Shown: positions 7,741-16,374, numbered from the stretch's first letter. The stretch: 47,455 nt of DNA from a bacterium (GCA_021827685.1 JAKAUM010000006.1:1-47455); one strand, 5' to 3'. Translations and numbers: made by a program. Notes: generated from the letters alone by a model not told the origin.

Positions 7741-7768
7741 GCGGGTTTTTCTCCCGCCCCGTTTTTTT
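7741..7768 (+). terminator. probable terminator after radC
   Basis: A short stem GCGGG / CCCGC with a T-rich seven-base loop is followed by CCCG and seven T residues. The stem is only five base pairs, so termination may be partial. It is immediately followed by the promoter of the ABC operon. Confidence 0.55.
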
Positions 7769-7770
7769 GC

Positions 7771-7776
7771 TATGAT
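7771..7776 (+). promoter_or_regulatory. -10 element of the ABC transporter operon
   Basis: TATGAT lies 15 bases before the ATG at 7792, giving a leader of roughly nine bases. It directly follows the T-run after radC. Confidence 0.5.
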
Positions 7777-7791
7777 AAGGACGCTTTCCTC

Positions 7792-8544
7792 ATGCTTGAG
7801 ATATCCCATCTGACGAAAATCTACAAGGGGCGCGCCGTCGTGGATGACTTTTCCCTGAAAGTCGACGCGCCCATTTTCGGCTTCCTCGGCCAGAACGGTG
7901 CGGGAAAAACCACTGTCATGAAAATGATAGTGGGGCTTCTCGAGCCGACGAGCGGCGAGATCTCCCTTGACGGCGCGCCGTCCGCGAGCGCGGCTTCCAA
8001 GCGGCGGATCGGGTACATGCCCGAAACCCCCTACTTCTATGAGAACATGACGGGGCTGGAATTTCTTAAATTTTGCGACGAGCTGGACGGTTCGGCGCGG
8101 GGCCCCGCGGCCGGCGCGCGCAAGGGGCATTATGAAGCCCTGTTGCGCCGCGTCGGGATCTACGAAGCGAGGAATGCCGAGGTGCGCACGTATTCCAAGG
8201 GCATGCGCCAGCGGCTTGGCTTCGCCCAGGCTCTCGTAAACGATCCGGAGTACCTGTTTCTCGATGAGCCGCTCGACGGGCTTGATCCGGTCGGCCGCCG
8301 CGAGATGAAAGAGACCATGCTCGAGCTTAAGAAAGAAGGAAGGAGAATCTTTTTGAATACGCATATCCTCTACGACGCCGAAGAAATTTGCGACGAAATG
8401 GGCGTGGTGCACGAAGGCAAGCTGAAGTACGCCGGTCCGGTGAAGGAGTTCGCCGCGGGGAAGCCGCTCGAAGAGAGGTTCATGGAAGCAGTCGGCGCCC
8501 GGGAAAAGGCCGCGCCGCAGGCGCATACGTCCCCGCGCGCATGA
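7792..8544 (+). CDS. ABC transporter ATP-binding protein
   Basis: A 250-residue ABC ATPase of the type paired with ABC-2 permeases. Walker A is FLGQNGAGKTTVMKM, the Q-loop region is IGYMPETPYFYENMTG (the usual Gln is replaced by Pro-Glu, as often in this subfamily), the signature is YSKGMRQRLGFAQAL, Walker B is YLFLDEPLDGLDP and the H-loop is FLNTHIL. Its stop overlaps the permease start (ATGA at 8541), so the two are translationally coupled. The substrate cannot be read from sequence. The 3' end also codes for an Ala/Pro-rich tail of no known role. Confidence 0.93.
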   Translation: MLEISHLTKIYKGRAVVDDFSLKVDAPIFGFLGQNGAGKTTVMKMIVGLLEPTSGEISLDGAPSASAASKRRIGYMPETPYFYENMTGLEFLKFCDELDGSARGPAAGARKGHYEALLRRVGIYEARNAEVRTYSKGMRQRLGFAQALVNDPEYLFLDEPLDGLDPVGRREMKETMLELKKEGRRIFLNTHILYDAEEICDEMGVVHEGKLKYAGPVKEFAAGKPLEERFMEAVGAREKAAPQAHTSPRA

Positions 8545-9305
8545 GGAACATCTGGATCATCGCGAAGACGACCTTCAGGACGGAAACGCGGAGCAAGCTC
8601 CTCTACGGCATCCTTATCTTCGCGTTCCTCTATCTGTTCTTCGAGATATTCCTCGCGGAGCTCGTGCTCAGGGAGCTGCCGATGGTGAAGAGCTTCGGCC
8701 TCGCGGGGATATACTTCTTTAACGCGATCGTCGCGCTTTTTCTCGGCACGACGTCGTTTTTCAGGGACGTGGAACGGAAGGTGGTCTACTTCATTCTCGC
8801 AAAGCCGGTTTCCCGCGCGCAGTTCCTGCTCGGCAAATTTTTCGGCTTGTGCCTCGTCCTTCTCCTTGCAACCGCAATCCTGGGAGCGGGATATCTCGGC
8901 CTCGTCGCCTACGAGCACGGCGGATTCGACGGCCTCGGCCTCCTTGCCATCTTCATGCAATATCTCGAGATGGCGCTTTTCATAGCCTTCGCGCTTTTCG
9001 TCTCGACGTTCTCAAGCTCGCTCCTTTCCATCGTCTACACCTCGGCAGTGTTTTTCATCGGGCATGTGGTAAGCCAGCTCGTCACCGACGCGCGGCAGAT
9101 CGGGCTCAAGGGCGTGCAGCTCCTCCTCGTCCAGGCGCTCTACTACGTTTTCCCGAATCTGGAAAAATTCGACGTGCGGACCCTCGCGATCCATGACGTC
9201 GCCATGCCGTTTCATGCGGTAGCGCTCGCGTTCGCGTATGCCGCGGCGTACGGCGCATTCCTCCTTTCCGCCGCGATCTGGATTTTCGACAAAAAAGAGC
9301 TATGA
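8541..9305 (+). CDS. ABC-2-type permease
   Basis: A 254-residue integral membrane protein with about six hydrophobic spans, starting MRNIWIIAKTTFRTETRSK, the typical amphipathic entry helix of ABC-2 permeases. Conserved features include the FFRDVERKVVYFILAKPVSR segment, where the coupling helix contacts the ATPase. It overlaps the ATPase gene upstream and the TPR-like gene downstream by four bases each, so the three act as one unit. Similar cassettes are usually annotated as exporters; the cargo is unknown. Confidence 0.9.
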   Translation: MRNIWIIAKTTFRTETRSKLLYGILIFAFLYLFFEIFLAELVLRELPMVKSFGLAGIYFFNAIVALFLGTTSFFRDVERKVVYFILAKPVSRAQFLLGKFFGLCLVLLLATAILGAGYLGLVAYEHGGFDGLGLLAIFMQYLEMALFIAFALFVSTFSSSLLSIVYTSAVFFIGHVVSQLVTDARQIGLKGVQLLLVQALYYVFPNLEKFDVRTLAIHDVAMPFHAVALAFAYAAAYGAFLLSAAIWIFDKKEL

Positions 9306-10177
9306 GACGGCGGCATGCTGCGGCGAGGGGATTTGCCGTCGCGGCGCTTCTCGCGGCCGCGGTCGGATGCCAATTTTGGTACGATGCGGCGCGGCCCGCG
9401 GCCGCGGCGTCCCTGCCGCCCGCTTTTACGCCGGAGATGACGCGCCTCGCCGACATGGGGTTTCATCCCGCGGTCGCGTCCTTCCTTTGGGCGAACACCA
9501 TGCCCTCGATCCTCGATCTCTTCTTCCGGGGCCATACGGAATACCTGAGCGGCCTTGCATTCCTGACATCGGTGGATCCAAAATTCGGCTACCCTTACGC
9601 GTTTTCGGTGCTTACGCTTCCCGTAATCCCGACCTCTTCGTATCCCGATGCGGTGGGAGAGTCATTCAAGATCGGCAAGGAGGGCCTCGCAAACGCCGAT
9701 CCCGACTGGCGCATCCCGTACTACATGGCGATCAATTATTATCTCGAGCGCCACGACCTCAAGGACGCGGCGCGTTACTTCAATCTGGCGGCGACGACGC
9801 CCGGCGTGCCCGAATACGCGGCGAGCTTCGCCCTGAACTTCGGCGTAGACCAGCGCAACCGTGACCGCGTGCGAAACCTTTGGATCACGGTCTATAAAAG
9901 CTCGAATGATCCCGCCACGAAGGCGCGCGCCGCGGCGTACATCGCGCGCCTCAACGACCTCGATTACCTGGATGCCGCATCGAAGGCGTACAAGGCGCGC
10001 TTCGGCGCATACCCCACTTCCACCGCCGCCCTCGTCGCCCGGGGAATCATCCCCGCCGTTCCCGTCGATCCCTTCGGCTATTCCTTTATCATCCGCAAGG
10101 ACGGCGCTTCGGATGTTAATACGTCAAAGCCGCCCTCGTATCTTTTCCGGAACGAACAGGCGCAAGTTCTACCATGA
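9302..10177 (+). CDS. membrane-anchored TPR-like protein with GspG-like C-terminus
   Basis: A 291-residue protein starting with a basic segment and hydrophobic stretch (GFAVAALLAAAVGCQF). The Cys may be a weak lipoprotein site; otherwise this is a signal anchor. The middle reads as helical TPR-like repeats (DWRIPYYMAINYYLERHDLK, then DAARYFNLAATTPGVPEYAA). The C-terminal part (FGAYPTSTAALVARGIIPAV, then PVDPFGY) resembles the C-terminal loop of type II secretion pseudopilins such as GspG. There is no pilin-type N-terminal cleavage motif. It overlaps the permease gene (ATGA) and the hydrolase gene (ATGA), so it is probably an extracytoplasmic partner of the ABC system. The function is not known. 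Confidence 0.75.
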   Translation: MRRRHAAARGFAVAALLAAAVGCQFWYDAARPAAAASLPPAFTPEMTRLADMGFHPAVASFLWANTMPSILDLFFRGHTEYLSGLAFLTSVDPKFGYPYAFSVLTLPVIPTSSYPDAVGESFKIGKEGLANADPDWRIPYYMAINYYLERHDLKDAARYFNLAATTPGVPEYAASFALNFGVDQRNRDRVRNLWITVYKSSNDPATKARAAAYIARLNDLDYLDAASKAYKARFGAYPTSTAALVARGIIPAVPVDPFGYSFIIRKDGASDVNTSKPPSYLFRNEQAQVLP

Positions 10178-10812
10178 AGAAGAAGCAGGTCATCGTGATA
10201 GGCGGGGGAGAGTCCTTTGCAAGCCATCGCGCGTATCTATCGTTCCTTAAAAAGAGGGAAATAGATTTCGAGCAGTACCGGAGGCCGCGGCGCGGCTGGA
10301 AGGAGACGCTCGGTACGGCGCTCGGAAGCCGGTTCGAGGTGATCAGGATCGGCATGCCGAATCCGCTGAATGCGAAATATGCCGAGTGGAAACTGTGGTT
10401 TGAAAAATTCGTTCCGCATCTTGCGCGAGAGACGGCTTTCGTCGGCCACTCGCTCGGAGGCGTTTTTCTCGCAAAGTACCTTTCCGAAAACCGGTTTTCC
10501 AAAAGGATCAGGGCCACCTTCCTCGTCGCCGCGCCGTTCGGGTGGGCCGACTTTTCCCTGCCCCGCAATCTCGCGCGGTTTGCGCGCCAAGGAGGGAAAA
10601 TTTTCATTTACCAGAGCGCGGATGACGCCGTAGTGCCGCCTCCCGATGCGGAAAAGTACGGGAAGGCCCTGCCGCGCGCCGTCGCGCGGCGTTTCCGCCG
10701 GCGCGGGCATTTCAACCAGCCCTCGTTTCCCGAGCTCGCGAGGGACCTGAGGGCGAGCTGGGCAAGGAAGCGCGGCCCGTTCCGCTCCCGCGGCGGAGGG
10801 CGTATAATATAG
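10174..10812 (+). CDS. RBBP9/YdeN-like alpha/beta serine hydrolase
   Basis: A 212-residue alpha/beta-hydrolase. The nucleophile elbow is FVGHSLGGVFLA, the acid lies in YQSADDAVVPPPDA and the likely catalytic His is in RRRGHFNQPSFPEL, so a full triad can be seen. The start (MKKKQVIVIGGGESF) and overall size match the RBBP9/YdeN group of small serine hydrolases, whose substrates are poorly known. It is the last gene of the four-gene unit, joined to the TPR-like gene by an ATGA overlap. The end of the gene contains the -10 element of ychF. Confidence 0.85.
   Translation: MKKKQVIVIGGGESFASHRAYLSFLKKREIDFEQYRRPRRGWKETLGTALGSRFEVIRIGMPNPLNAKYAEWKLWFEKFVPHLARETAFVGHSLGGVFLAKYLSENRFSKRIRATFLVAAPFGWADFSLPRNLARFARQGGKIFIYQSADDAVVPPPDAEKYGKALPRAVARRFRRRGHFNQPSFPELARDLRASWARKRGPFRSRGGGRII
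10803..10808 (+). promoter_or_regulatory. -10 element of ychF
   Basis: A consensus TATAAT lies inside the last codons of the preceding hydrolase gene. The predicted start near 10815 leaves about eight bases before the ATG at 10823. Confidence 0.6.
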
Positions 10813-10822
10813 CCGCATAGCC

Positions 10823-11869
10823 ATGGCTAAACTCTCCATCGGCATTGTAGGGCTCCCTAACGTCGGCAAGTCGACGCTGTTCAAGCTATTGACCGATCAG
10901 GATATCACGATTGCGAACTATCCCTTTGCGACGATTGATCCGAACGTGGGAATCGTGTCCGTACCGGACGCCCGGCTGGATCGTCTTGCGGAGATCAGCC
11001 GATCGAAGAAGAAGATTCCCGCGGTCGTGGAGTTTTACGACATCGCGGGACTCGTGAAGGGGGCGAACAAGGGGGAAGGGCTCGGCAACCAATTCCTCGC
11101 GCGCATCAGCGAGACGCAGGCCATCGTCATCGTCCTCCGCGTGTTTGCGGATGCGGGAGTGATTCACGTGGAAGGCGCGGTAGACCCCCTCCGCGACCTC
11201 GAAATCATCAATTCCGAGCTTATGCTGAAGGATTTGGACGCCGTGGAAAAACGGCTTGCCAAAGCGGAAGGGGAGGCGAAGAGCGGCAGCAAGGATGCGC
11301 TCCGCGACAAGGCGCTTCTTTCGCGGGTTCAGGCGTCGCTTGAGAAAGGGAATCTGCCCGTGGCCGACGCGTCGCTCGCGGAAGATGCGCGCGACGCCGC
11401 GCGCCTGCGCGAGCTGAACCTTCTCACGATGAAGCGGCAGATCTACCTTCTGAACGGAAAGGAATCGGATGGCGCCGCAACCCCCGGGCTTTTTGGGAAG
11501 ATAAAGTCGCTCGGCGCGGAGCATCTCTTTTTAGACCTCGGCTCGGCGGCGGGCGCGGGCGGCAGCGCGGAATCCGCTGAGGCGCTCATTAAGAAAGCGT
11601 ACGAAGTCCTCGGCCTCGTGAGCTATTTCACGACGGGAGAGGACGAAACGCGCGCATGGACGATTGCGCGCGGCACGAAGGCGCCGCAGGCGGCTGGCGC
11701 GATCCACGGCGACTTCGAGGACAAGTTCATCAGGATGGAAGTCACGGATTATGAAAGGTTCGTCGAAGCGGGCGGCTGGAACCAAGCAAAGCAAAAAGGC
11801 TGGATCCGTGCGGAGGGCAAAGATTATGAGGTTAAAGACGGCGACATCGTGGTCGTGAGGCACGGCTGA
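10823..11869 (+). CDS. ychF: OBG-family GTPase/ATPase YchF
   Basis: A 348-residue YchF protein, a ribosome-associated P-loop NTPase of the OBG family that prefers ATP. The G1 motif is GLPNVGKSTLFK, the switch region is NYPFATIDPNVG, G3 is DIAGLVKGANKGEGLGNQF, and a noncanonical G4 position lies near IYLLNGKES, which is why the family has lost GTP specificity. The C-terminal TGS domain ends DYEVKDGDIVVVRHG as usual. A short coiled-coil arm lies between (KDLDAVEKRLAKAEGEAK). Length is close to that of other bacterial members. It is a single-gene unit. Confidence 0.96.
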   Translation: MAKLSIGIVGLPNVGKSTLFKLLTDQDITIANYPFATIDPNVGIVSVPDARLDRLAEISRSKKKIPAVVEFYDIAGLVKGANKGEGLGNQFLARISETQAIVIVLRVFADAGVIHVEGAVDPLRDLEIINSELMLKDLDAVEKRLAKAEGEAKSGSKDALRDKALLSRVQASLEKGNLPVADASLAEDARDAARLRELNLLTMKRQIYLLNGKESDGAATPGLFGKIKSLGAEHLFLDLGSAAGAGGSAESAEALIKKAYEVLGLVSYFTTGEDETRAWTIARGTKAPQAAGAIHGDFEDKFIRMEVTDYERFVEAGGWNQAKQKGWIRAEGKDYEVKDGDIVVVRHG

Positions 11870-11872
11870 CGG

Positions 11873-11890
11873 ACGGCTCGCGCCGTTTTT
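11873..11890 (+). terminator. weak terminator after ychF
   Basis: A five-base-pair stem ACGGC / GCCGT with a TCGC loop is followed by TTTTA. It lies in the short gap between the converging ychF and recR genes. Confidence 0.45.
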
Positions 11891-11895
11891 ATCGG

Positions 11896-12513
11896 CTACT
11901 GCCGCCGTCCTTCGAGGGCCGAACCGAGCGTTTCGCCGTCCGCGAACTCTATCTCGCCGCCGGTGGGGAGGCCGCGCCCGAGCCGGCTCAGCTTTTTCGC
12001 GAGCGGTCCGAGCTCTTTTGCGAAGAACGACGCTTGAAAATCTCCCGCCGAAGTCGGATTGAAGGCAAGGATGATCTCCTCGACCGCGCCGCCGGACCCT
12101 TCCGGCGCCGGTTTTTGGATGAACGATTTCAGGCTCTGCAGGCGCAGCTTCTGCCATTCTTCGATGAGGCCCGTATTCGGCATTTCGCCCGCGATGAAAT
12201 ACCGCCCGGAGAATTTCCCGGTGCTCTCGAGGGAGATCAGGTCGGTTTCCTTTTCCACGATCATGATGGTATTTTGGGCGCGGTGCGGGTCCGCGCAGAT
12301 TTCGCACAGCGGGCCGGAATTTTCATGCATGAAAAAACACCGCTCGCAGGATTTCATTTTTCCAAGCTCCGCGATGGAGAGGGCGAGGTCGCGGATGTTC
12401 TGGCGGCCTTCTCCGACAAGATGGAACGCGAGGCGGATCGCCTGGCGCGGCCCGATGGACGGGAGTTCGGCGAGCTTTCCGGCAGCTTTTTCGATGGGAG
12501 GGGGCAGTTTCAT
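11896..12513 (-). CDS. recR: recombination protein RecR
   Basis: A 205-residue RecR, which forms a ring clamp with RecO to load RecA on gapped DNA. It has the N-terminal helix-hairpin-helix (LAELPSIGPRQAIRLAFHL), a four-Cys zinc finger (CERCFFMHENSGPLCEIC), a TOPRIM domain (MIVEKETDLISLE) and the C-terminal Walker-B-like end (RLGRGLPTGGEIEFAD). Everything expected is present and length is normal. A TATTAT hexamer at 12520-12525 on its strand puts the predicted transcript start on the ATG, so this gene is probably leaderless. A recO gene lies elsewhere in the window. Confidence 0.95.
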   Translation of the reverse strand: MKLPPPIEKAAGKLAELPSIGPRQAIRLAFHLVGEGRQNIRDLALSIAELGKMKSCERCFFMHENSGPLCEICADPHRAQNTIMIVEKETDLISLESTGKFSGRYFIAGEMPNTGLIEEWQKLRLQSLKSFIQKPAPEGSGGAVEEIILAFNPTSAGDFQASFFAKELGPLAKKLSRLGRGLPTGGEIEFADGETLGSALEGRRQ

Positions 12514-12584
12514 GGGAAGATAATATCACGATCCGGCGGCGGCGTGAACTGCGGCGCCCGTGCCCGGCCCGCGCGAACCGCGGA

Positions 12585-13982
12585 TCAAAGCGCCGGCAGT
12601 TCGCTGTACCGCTTGTCGATCGTCCTGAAGGAAACGCGCTCCGGATCGAAGGCGAATTCCACTTCGCCGACCGGGCCGTTGCGGTGCTTCGCGATGAGTA
12701 TCTGAATCGCGTTTTCGGACGGGCCTGCGGCAAATCCGCCGTCTCCGCCGACGTCGCTCAGCGCGTCATGCCCCTTGTCCTTGCGATAGATGAACATGAC
12801 GACGTCCGCATCCTGCTCTATGGAGCCGGAATCGCGGAGGTCCGAGAGGCGCGGCACTTTATGGTCGCGCTGTTCCACGCCGCGCGAGAGCTGGGAGAGC
12901 GCGAATACCGGCACCTTGAGTTCGCGCGCGAGCGCCTTCAGGCCGCGCGAAATTTCGGTGATCTGCTGGACCATGCTGTCGGAGTTCGTGCGCGGCCGGA
13001 TAAGCTGGAGGTAATCCACGATAAGGAGATCGAGGCCGTATTCGACTTGGAGGCGGCGGGCCATGGAGCGCATTTGCATGATGTTGAGGGAAGGGGAGTC
13101 GTCGATGAAAAGCTTCGTTGCGGAGAGCTGGTCGAGCGCGTGCTGGATCATGCCGAATTCGGCGTCGTTCTTAATGCGGCCGGTCAGGATGTTCCATAGC
13201 GGCACCTGCGACTGCGCGGCGATGATGCGGTCGATGACTTGCTCGCGCGACATTTCAAGCGAAAAGATGCCGACCGTATGGCCCGCGAGCGCGGCATTCC
13301 GCGCGATGTCCAGGGCGAGCGCCGTTTTTCCGGACGAAGGCCGCGCGCCGAGGATGATGAGATCGGACTTCTGCAGGCCGGAGAGTTTATTGTCGAGCGT
13401 CGCGAAGCCCGTCGCGATGCCGCGGAGCTTGTCGCCGCCCTCATGAAGCTTTGCCATCCGCTCCGCCGCCCTCGCAAGCTCATCCTTCACGGGGAGGAAA
13501 TTCTGCGGCACGGATTTTTGCGAAATGGAAAGGATCTTCTGCTCGACATTGTCCATGAGATCCGCGAGCTCGCCCGCCGGTTCGCCGAGGGCGTCTTCCG
13601 TGATTTCCGCCGAGGCACGGATAAGGTCGCGCAGGACCCTCTTCTCTTTCACGATGCCCGCATAATGTTCCACGTGCGAAGCGGTCGTGACCTGGTTCGT
13701 AAGCTCGGCGAGATAGCCGGAGCCGCCCGCGCCCGGAAGGAGTTCGCGCTCTTTGAGATAAGTGGTCAGGCTGAGGACGTCGATCGGCTGGCGCTTTTCC
13801 CAGAGCGCGAGGATGGCTTCGTAGATTTTCCCGTGGGCGGGGGAGTAGAAGTCGTCCGGCACGAGGACGTCCGCCACGCGGATGATGGCGTTCTTATCGA
13901 TGAGGATGCTGCCGAGGACGGCCGCCTCCGCTTCGAGGTTCTGCGGCGGGATTTTCAGTTGTGATTTTTTGGTTGCGGCCAT
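12585..13982 (-). CDS. dnaB: replicative DNA helicase DnaB
   Basis: A 465-residue hexameric 5'-3' helicase of the replication fork. The N-terminal domain (PPQNLEAEAAVLGSILID) is followed by the RecA-like motor. There, Walker A is ILGARPSSGKTALALDIARN, Walker B is LDLLIVDYLQLI, the DnaB motif with VFALSQLSRGVEQR follows, and LRDSGSIEQDADVVMFIYR completes the core. No intein is present. The start lies 28 bases inside the end of cysS, so the two are co-transcribed. A GAAAGGA sequence about 13 bases before the ATG could be a ribosome site, in contrast to the leaderless first genes of units. Confidence 0.97.
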   Translation of the reverse strand: MAATKKSQLKIPPQNLEAEAAVLGSILIDKNAIIRVADVLVPDDFYSPAHGKIYEAILALWEKRQPIDVLSLTTYLKERELLPGAGGSGYLAELTNQVTTASHVEHYAGIVKEKRVLRDLIRASAEITEDALGEPAGELADLMDNVEQKILSISQKSVPQNFLPVKDELARAAERMAKLHEGGDKLRGIATGFATLDNKLSGLQKSDLIILGARPSSGKTALALDIARNAALAGHTVGIFSLEMSREQVIDRIIAAQSQVPLWNILTGRIKNDAEFGMIQHALDQLSATKLFIDDSPSLNIMQMRSMARRLQVEYGLDLLIVDYLQLIRPRTNSDSMVQQITEISRGLKALARELKVPVFALSQLSRGVEQRDHKVPRLSDLRDSGSIEQDADVVMFIYRKDKGHDALSDVGGDGGFAAGPSENAIQILIAKHRNGPVGEVEFAFDPERVSFRTIDKRYSELPAL

Positions 13983-15370
13983 AGGAAAGGTCCTTTCGGC
14001 GTATCTTCAATATCAAATCCTAAACCGTTTATTTTCCGCCGCAAGGCGTCGGCCTTATCAAACTGTTTATTACCTCTGAATTCGTCCCGCTCGGCGGCCA
14101 GTTTTCTCGCGTTTTCGGGGATTTCCGGCGGCGGCGCGAAATCGAAGCCGAACATGCCGAAGAACCTGCGGAACTGGGAGAGCGCCGCCGCGGCTTCTTC
14201 CCGCGGGATGTTCCAGAGCGCGGGCTGTAGCTCCGAGGCGAAGGCGAGCGCGCCTGCAAGCGCCTGCGGAACGTTAAGGTCGTCTTCGAGCTTTTCTTCC
14301 GCTTCTTCCAGCGGTTTCAGCGGTTCCGGCGTTCCGGCCCGCGTCCCCTCCGCGAGGAATTCAAGCTTGGCGAGGAAGTTCGCGATTCCGTCCAGGGTAT
14401 GCGCCGCCTGCGCCGCGCTTTCTTCCGTATAGTCGATGGGGGAGCGGTAGTGGTGGGTGAGCGCGATCCAGCGGAGGACGTTCGCGCCGTACTTTTCAAG
14501 GAACCCGCGGATTGTCACGAAATTCCCGAGACTTTTGGACATTTTTCTGCCGTCCACGAGCAATGCGCCGGTATGCATCCAGATGCGCACGAACGGCGCC
14601 TTGCCCGACGCGGATTCCTGCTGGGCGATCTCCGCTTCGTGATGGGGGAACTTTAAATCGACGCCTCCCCCGTGGATCTCATACTGGGGGCCGAAATAGA
14701 ATTCGGAGATTGCGGTGTCTTCGATGTGCCACCCGGGCCGCCCTGCGCCGATCTGGGGCGCGGGCCATTCCGGCTCGCCGGGCTTGGAGAATTTCCAGAG
14801 GCAGAAGTCGCCCTTGTTGCGCTTCCCGACCGATTCATCGATCCGCGAGACGGAATCTTCGGCCTGGAGCGCCGTGCGGCCGGAGAGCTTTCCGTACCCG
14901 GCGAATTTTGCGATATCGAAATACCAGCCGTCGCCCTCGATCCGGTAGGCGAATCCTTTTTGCGCGAGCCGCTCCACCTGCGCCGCGATCTGCGGGATGA
15001 ATTTCGTCGCGGGGGCGTAAATTATCTTTTCCGCCTTTTCTTTCCCGTCGGCGGACATGCCGATGCCGAGCGCCGCCATGTCCGCAAGATAGGCCTCCAT
15101 GAAAAAGTCCGCGACGTCGGCGGCTTTTTTCCCTTCTTCCGCGGCCCGCCTGATGATTTTATCGTCGATATTGGTGATGTTTTGGAGGTAAAAGACGTCG
15201 CGGCCCCGCGCGCGCAGATATCTCGCGAGAAAATCGAAAAAGATATACGTGCGCGCATGGCCGATATGGGCGTAGTCGTTTACCGTGGGCCCGCAGACGA
15301 AAAGCCGCAGTTCCTTCCGGTCGGGAAGCGGTTCTTTTTCGCGCGAGAGCGTGTTCCAGAGGCGGAGCAT
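13955..15370 (-). CDS. cysS: cysteinyl-tRNA synthetase
   Basis: A 471-residue class I synthetase that charges tRNA-Cys. It shows LFVCGPTVNDYAHIGHART (zinc Cys and the HIGH motif), GWHIEDTAIS, HGGGVDLKFPHHEAEIAQ (zinc His and Glu), KMSKSLGNF and the C-terminal anticodon-binding region. In E. coli CysRS a second zinc ligand is a Cys in the motif GWHIECSAM; here that position is Asp (GWHIEDTAI), a form also seen in archaeal-type enzymes. Length is normal. A minus-strand TATAGT at 15377-15382 puts the transcript start on the ATG at 15370. It is the first gene of the cysS-dnaB unit. Confidence 0.96.
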   Translation of the reverse strand: MLRLWNTLSREKEPLPDRKELRLFVCGPTVNDYAHIGHARTYIFFDFLARYLRARGRDVFYLQNITNIDDKIIRRAAEEGKKAADVADFFMEAYLADMAALGIGMSADGKEKAEKIIYAPATKFIPQIAAQVERLAQKGFAYRIEGDGWYFDIAKFAGYGKLSGRTALQAEDSVSRIDESVGKRNKGDFCLWKFSKPGEPEWPAPQIGAGRPGWHIEDTAISEFYFGPQYEIHGGGVDLKFPHHEAEIAQQESASGKAPFVRIWMHTGALLVDGRKMSKSLGNFVTIRGFLEKYGANVLRWIALTHHYRSPIDYTEESAAQAAHTLDGIANFLAKLEFLAEGTRAGTPEPLKPLEEAEEKLEDDLNVPQALAGALAFASELQPALWNIPREEAAAALSQFRRFFGMFGFDFAPPPEIPENARKLAAERDEFRGNKQFDKADALRRKINGLGFDIEDTPKGPFLWPQPKNHN

Positions 15371-15445
15371 GGATTCACTATACCATGCCCCTGCCCGGCC
15401 TCCGCCGGTTTTATGCGCCGCAGGCCGCGAAGGGGGCGGAGCCGC

Positions 15446-16327
15446 CTAGAACCACTCCTTGCGCCTGAAATAAATAAAAAGCGCGATGATGCAGGCGGCC
15501 ATTGCGCCGACGATAATCCAGAAAGCTCCGGGCGTCGCGGTGAGCGGTACGTCGGCGACCCGCATGCCGAAGATCGCCGCAATGAGCACGAAGGGGAACG
15601 TAAGGAAGGAAAGCGCGGTGAAGGTGCGCATCGCCGAATTGATTTTCAGGTTCATGAGCTGGTTGTTCGTATGTTCGAAATCGGTTACGGCGTCGCTGTA
15701 GTCCTGGATCTGGTGCGCGACTTTCAGATGCTCGCCGGCGAGGTCTTCGAGGTATATCTCCGCGCCGCGCCCCCAGAACGCCGTGCCCTTTGCGGTAAGC
15801 GATTGGAACACGGGTTCCTGGAGCCGCACGATGATGCGGTATTCGGAAACATCGCGCTTGAGGGAGGCGATCTGTTCCAGCAGTTCGCGCTCGTGGTTGC
15901 GGAAAATGCCGCGCCCCACAGCTTCCACTTTTTCCCTGATGTGGCGCAGTTCGCGCTCTTCGAATGCGGTGAGATGCGCGAACAGGCGGCAGAGGAGCGC
16001 GAGCGAGTTTTTTTCGTCGTCCAGCTTGAAAGTGTCGAGCGCTTTCGTGACCGGTTCGTAATGAATGGTAGCCACCGCATCTTTCGTCACGATGAAATCT
16101 ATTTCAGTGCGGATGGTGGCGCCCTCCGCTTCATCGTACTTCGGGAAATAGTGGACGAAATAAAGATAGCCGTCGTAGGCTTCCACGCGCGCTCTCGCGG
16201 ACGGCCCCGCGAGCTCTTCCGCGATCACGGGGTGCAGGCTGAATTCCTTTTTGAGCCATGCGAGATCCGCCCCCCTCGGCCGCGGGACGTCTATCCAGCG
16301 GACATGCTTATTCCTTTCGGAAGTCAT
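15446..16327 (-). CDS. corA: CorA-family divalent cation transporter with altered GMN motif
   Basis: A 293-residue CorA-like protein. It has a cytoplasmic alpha/beta domain (VIAEELAGPSARARVEAYDG, then LYFVHYFP), a long helical stalk (RLFAHLTAFEERELRHIREK and onward) and two C-terminal membrane helices (TALSFLTFPFVLIAAIFG and FWIIVGAMAACIIALFIYF). The end is basic, as in CorA. The ion-selecting signature Gly-Met-Asn after the first membrane helix is Gly-Met-Arg here (IFGMRVADVP, codon CGG). Mg2+ transport therefore cannot be assumed. The start at 16327 is preferred because a TAAAAT at 16335-16340 would start the transcript on it; an in-frame ATG at 16336 lies within that hexamer. Confidence 0.88.
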   Translation of the reverse strand: MTSERNKHVRWIDVPRPRGADLAWLKKEFSLHPVIAEELAGPSARARVEAYDGYLYFVHYFPKYDEAEGATIRTEIDFIVTKDAVATIHYEPVTKALDTFKLDDEKNSLALLCRLFAHLTAFEERELRHIREKVEAVGRGIFRNHERELLEQIASLKRDVSEYRIIVRLQEPVFQSLTAKGTAFWGRGAEIYLEDLAGEHLKVAHQIQDYSDAVTDFEHTNNQLMNLKINSAMRTFTALSFLTFPFVLIAAIFGMRVADVPLTATPGAFWIIVGAMAACIIALFIYFRRKEWF

Positions 16328-16374
16328 GGGTTCCATTTTACCATGTCCATCGGGATTTTTCCGCACGTTCCCGA

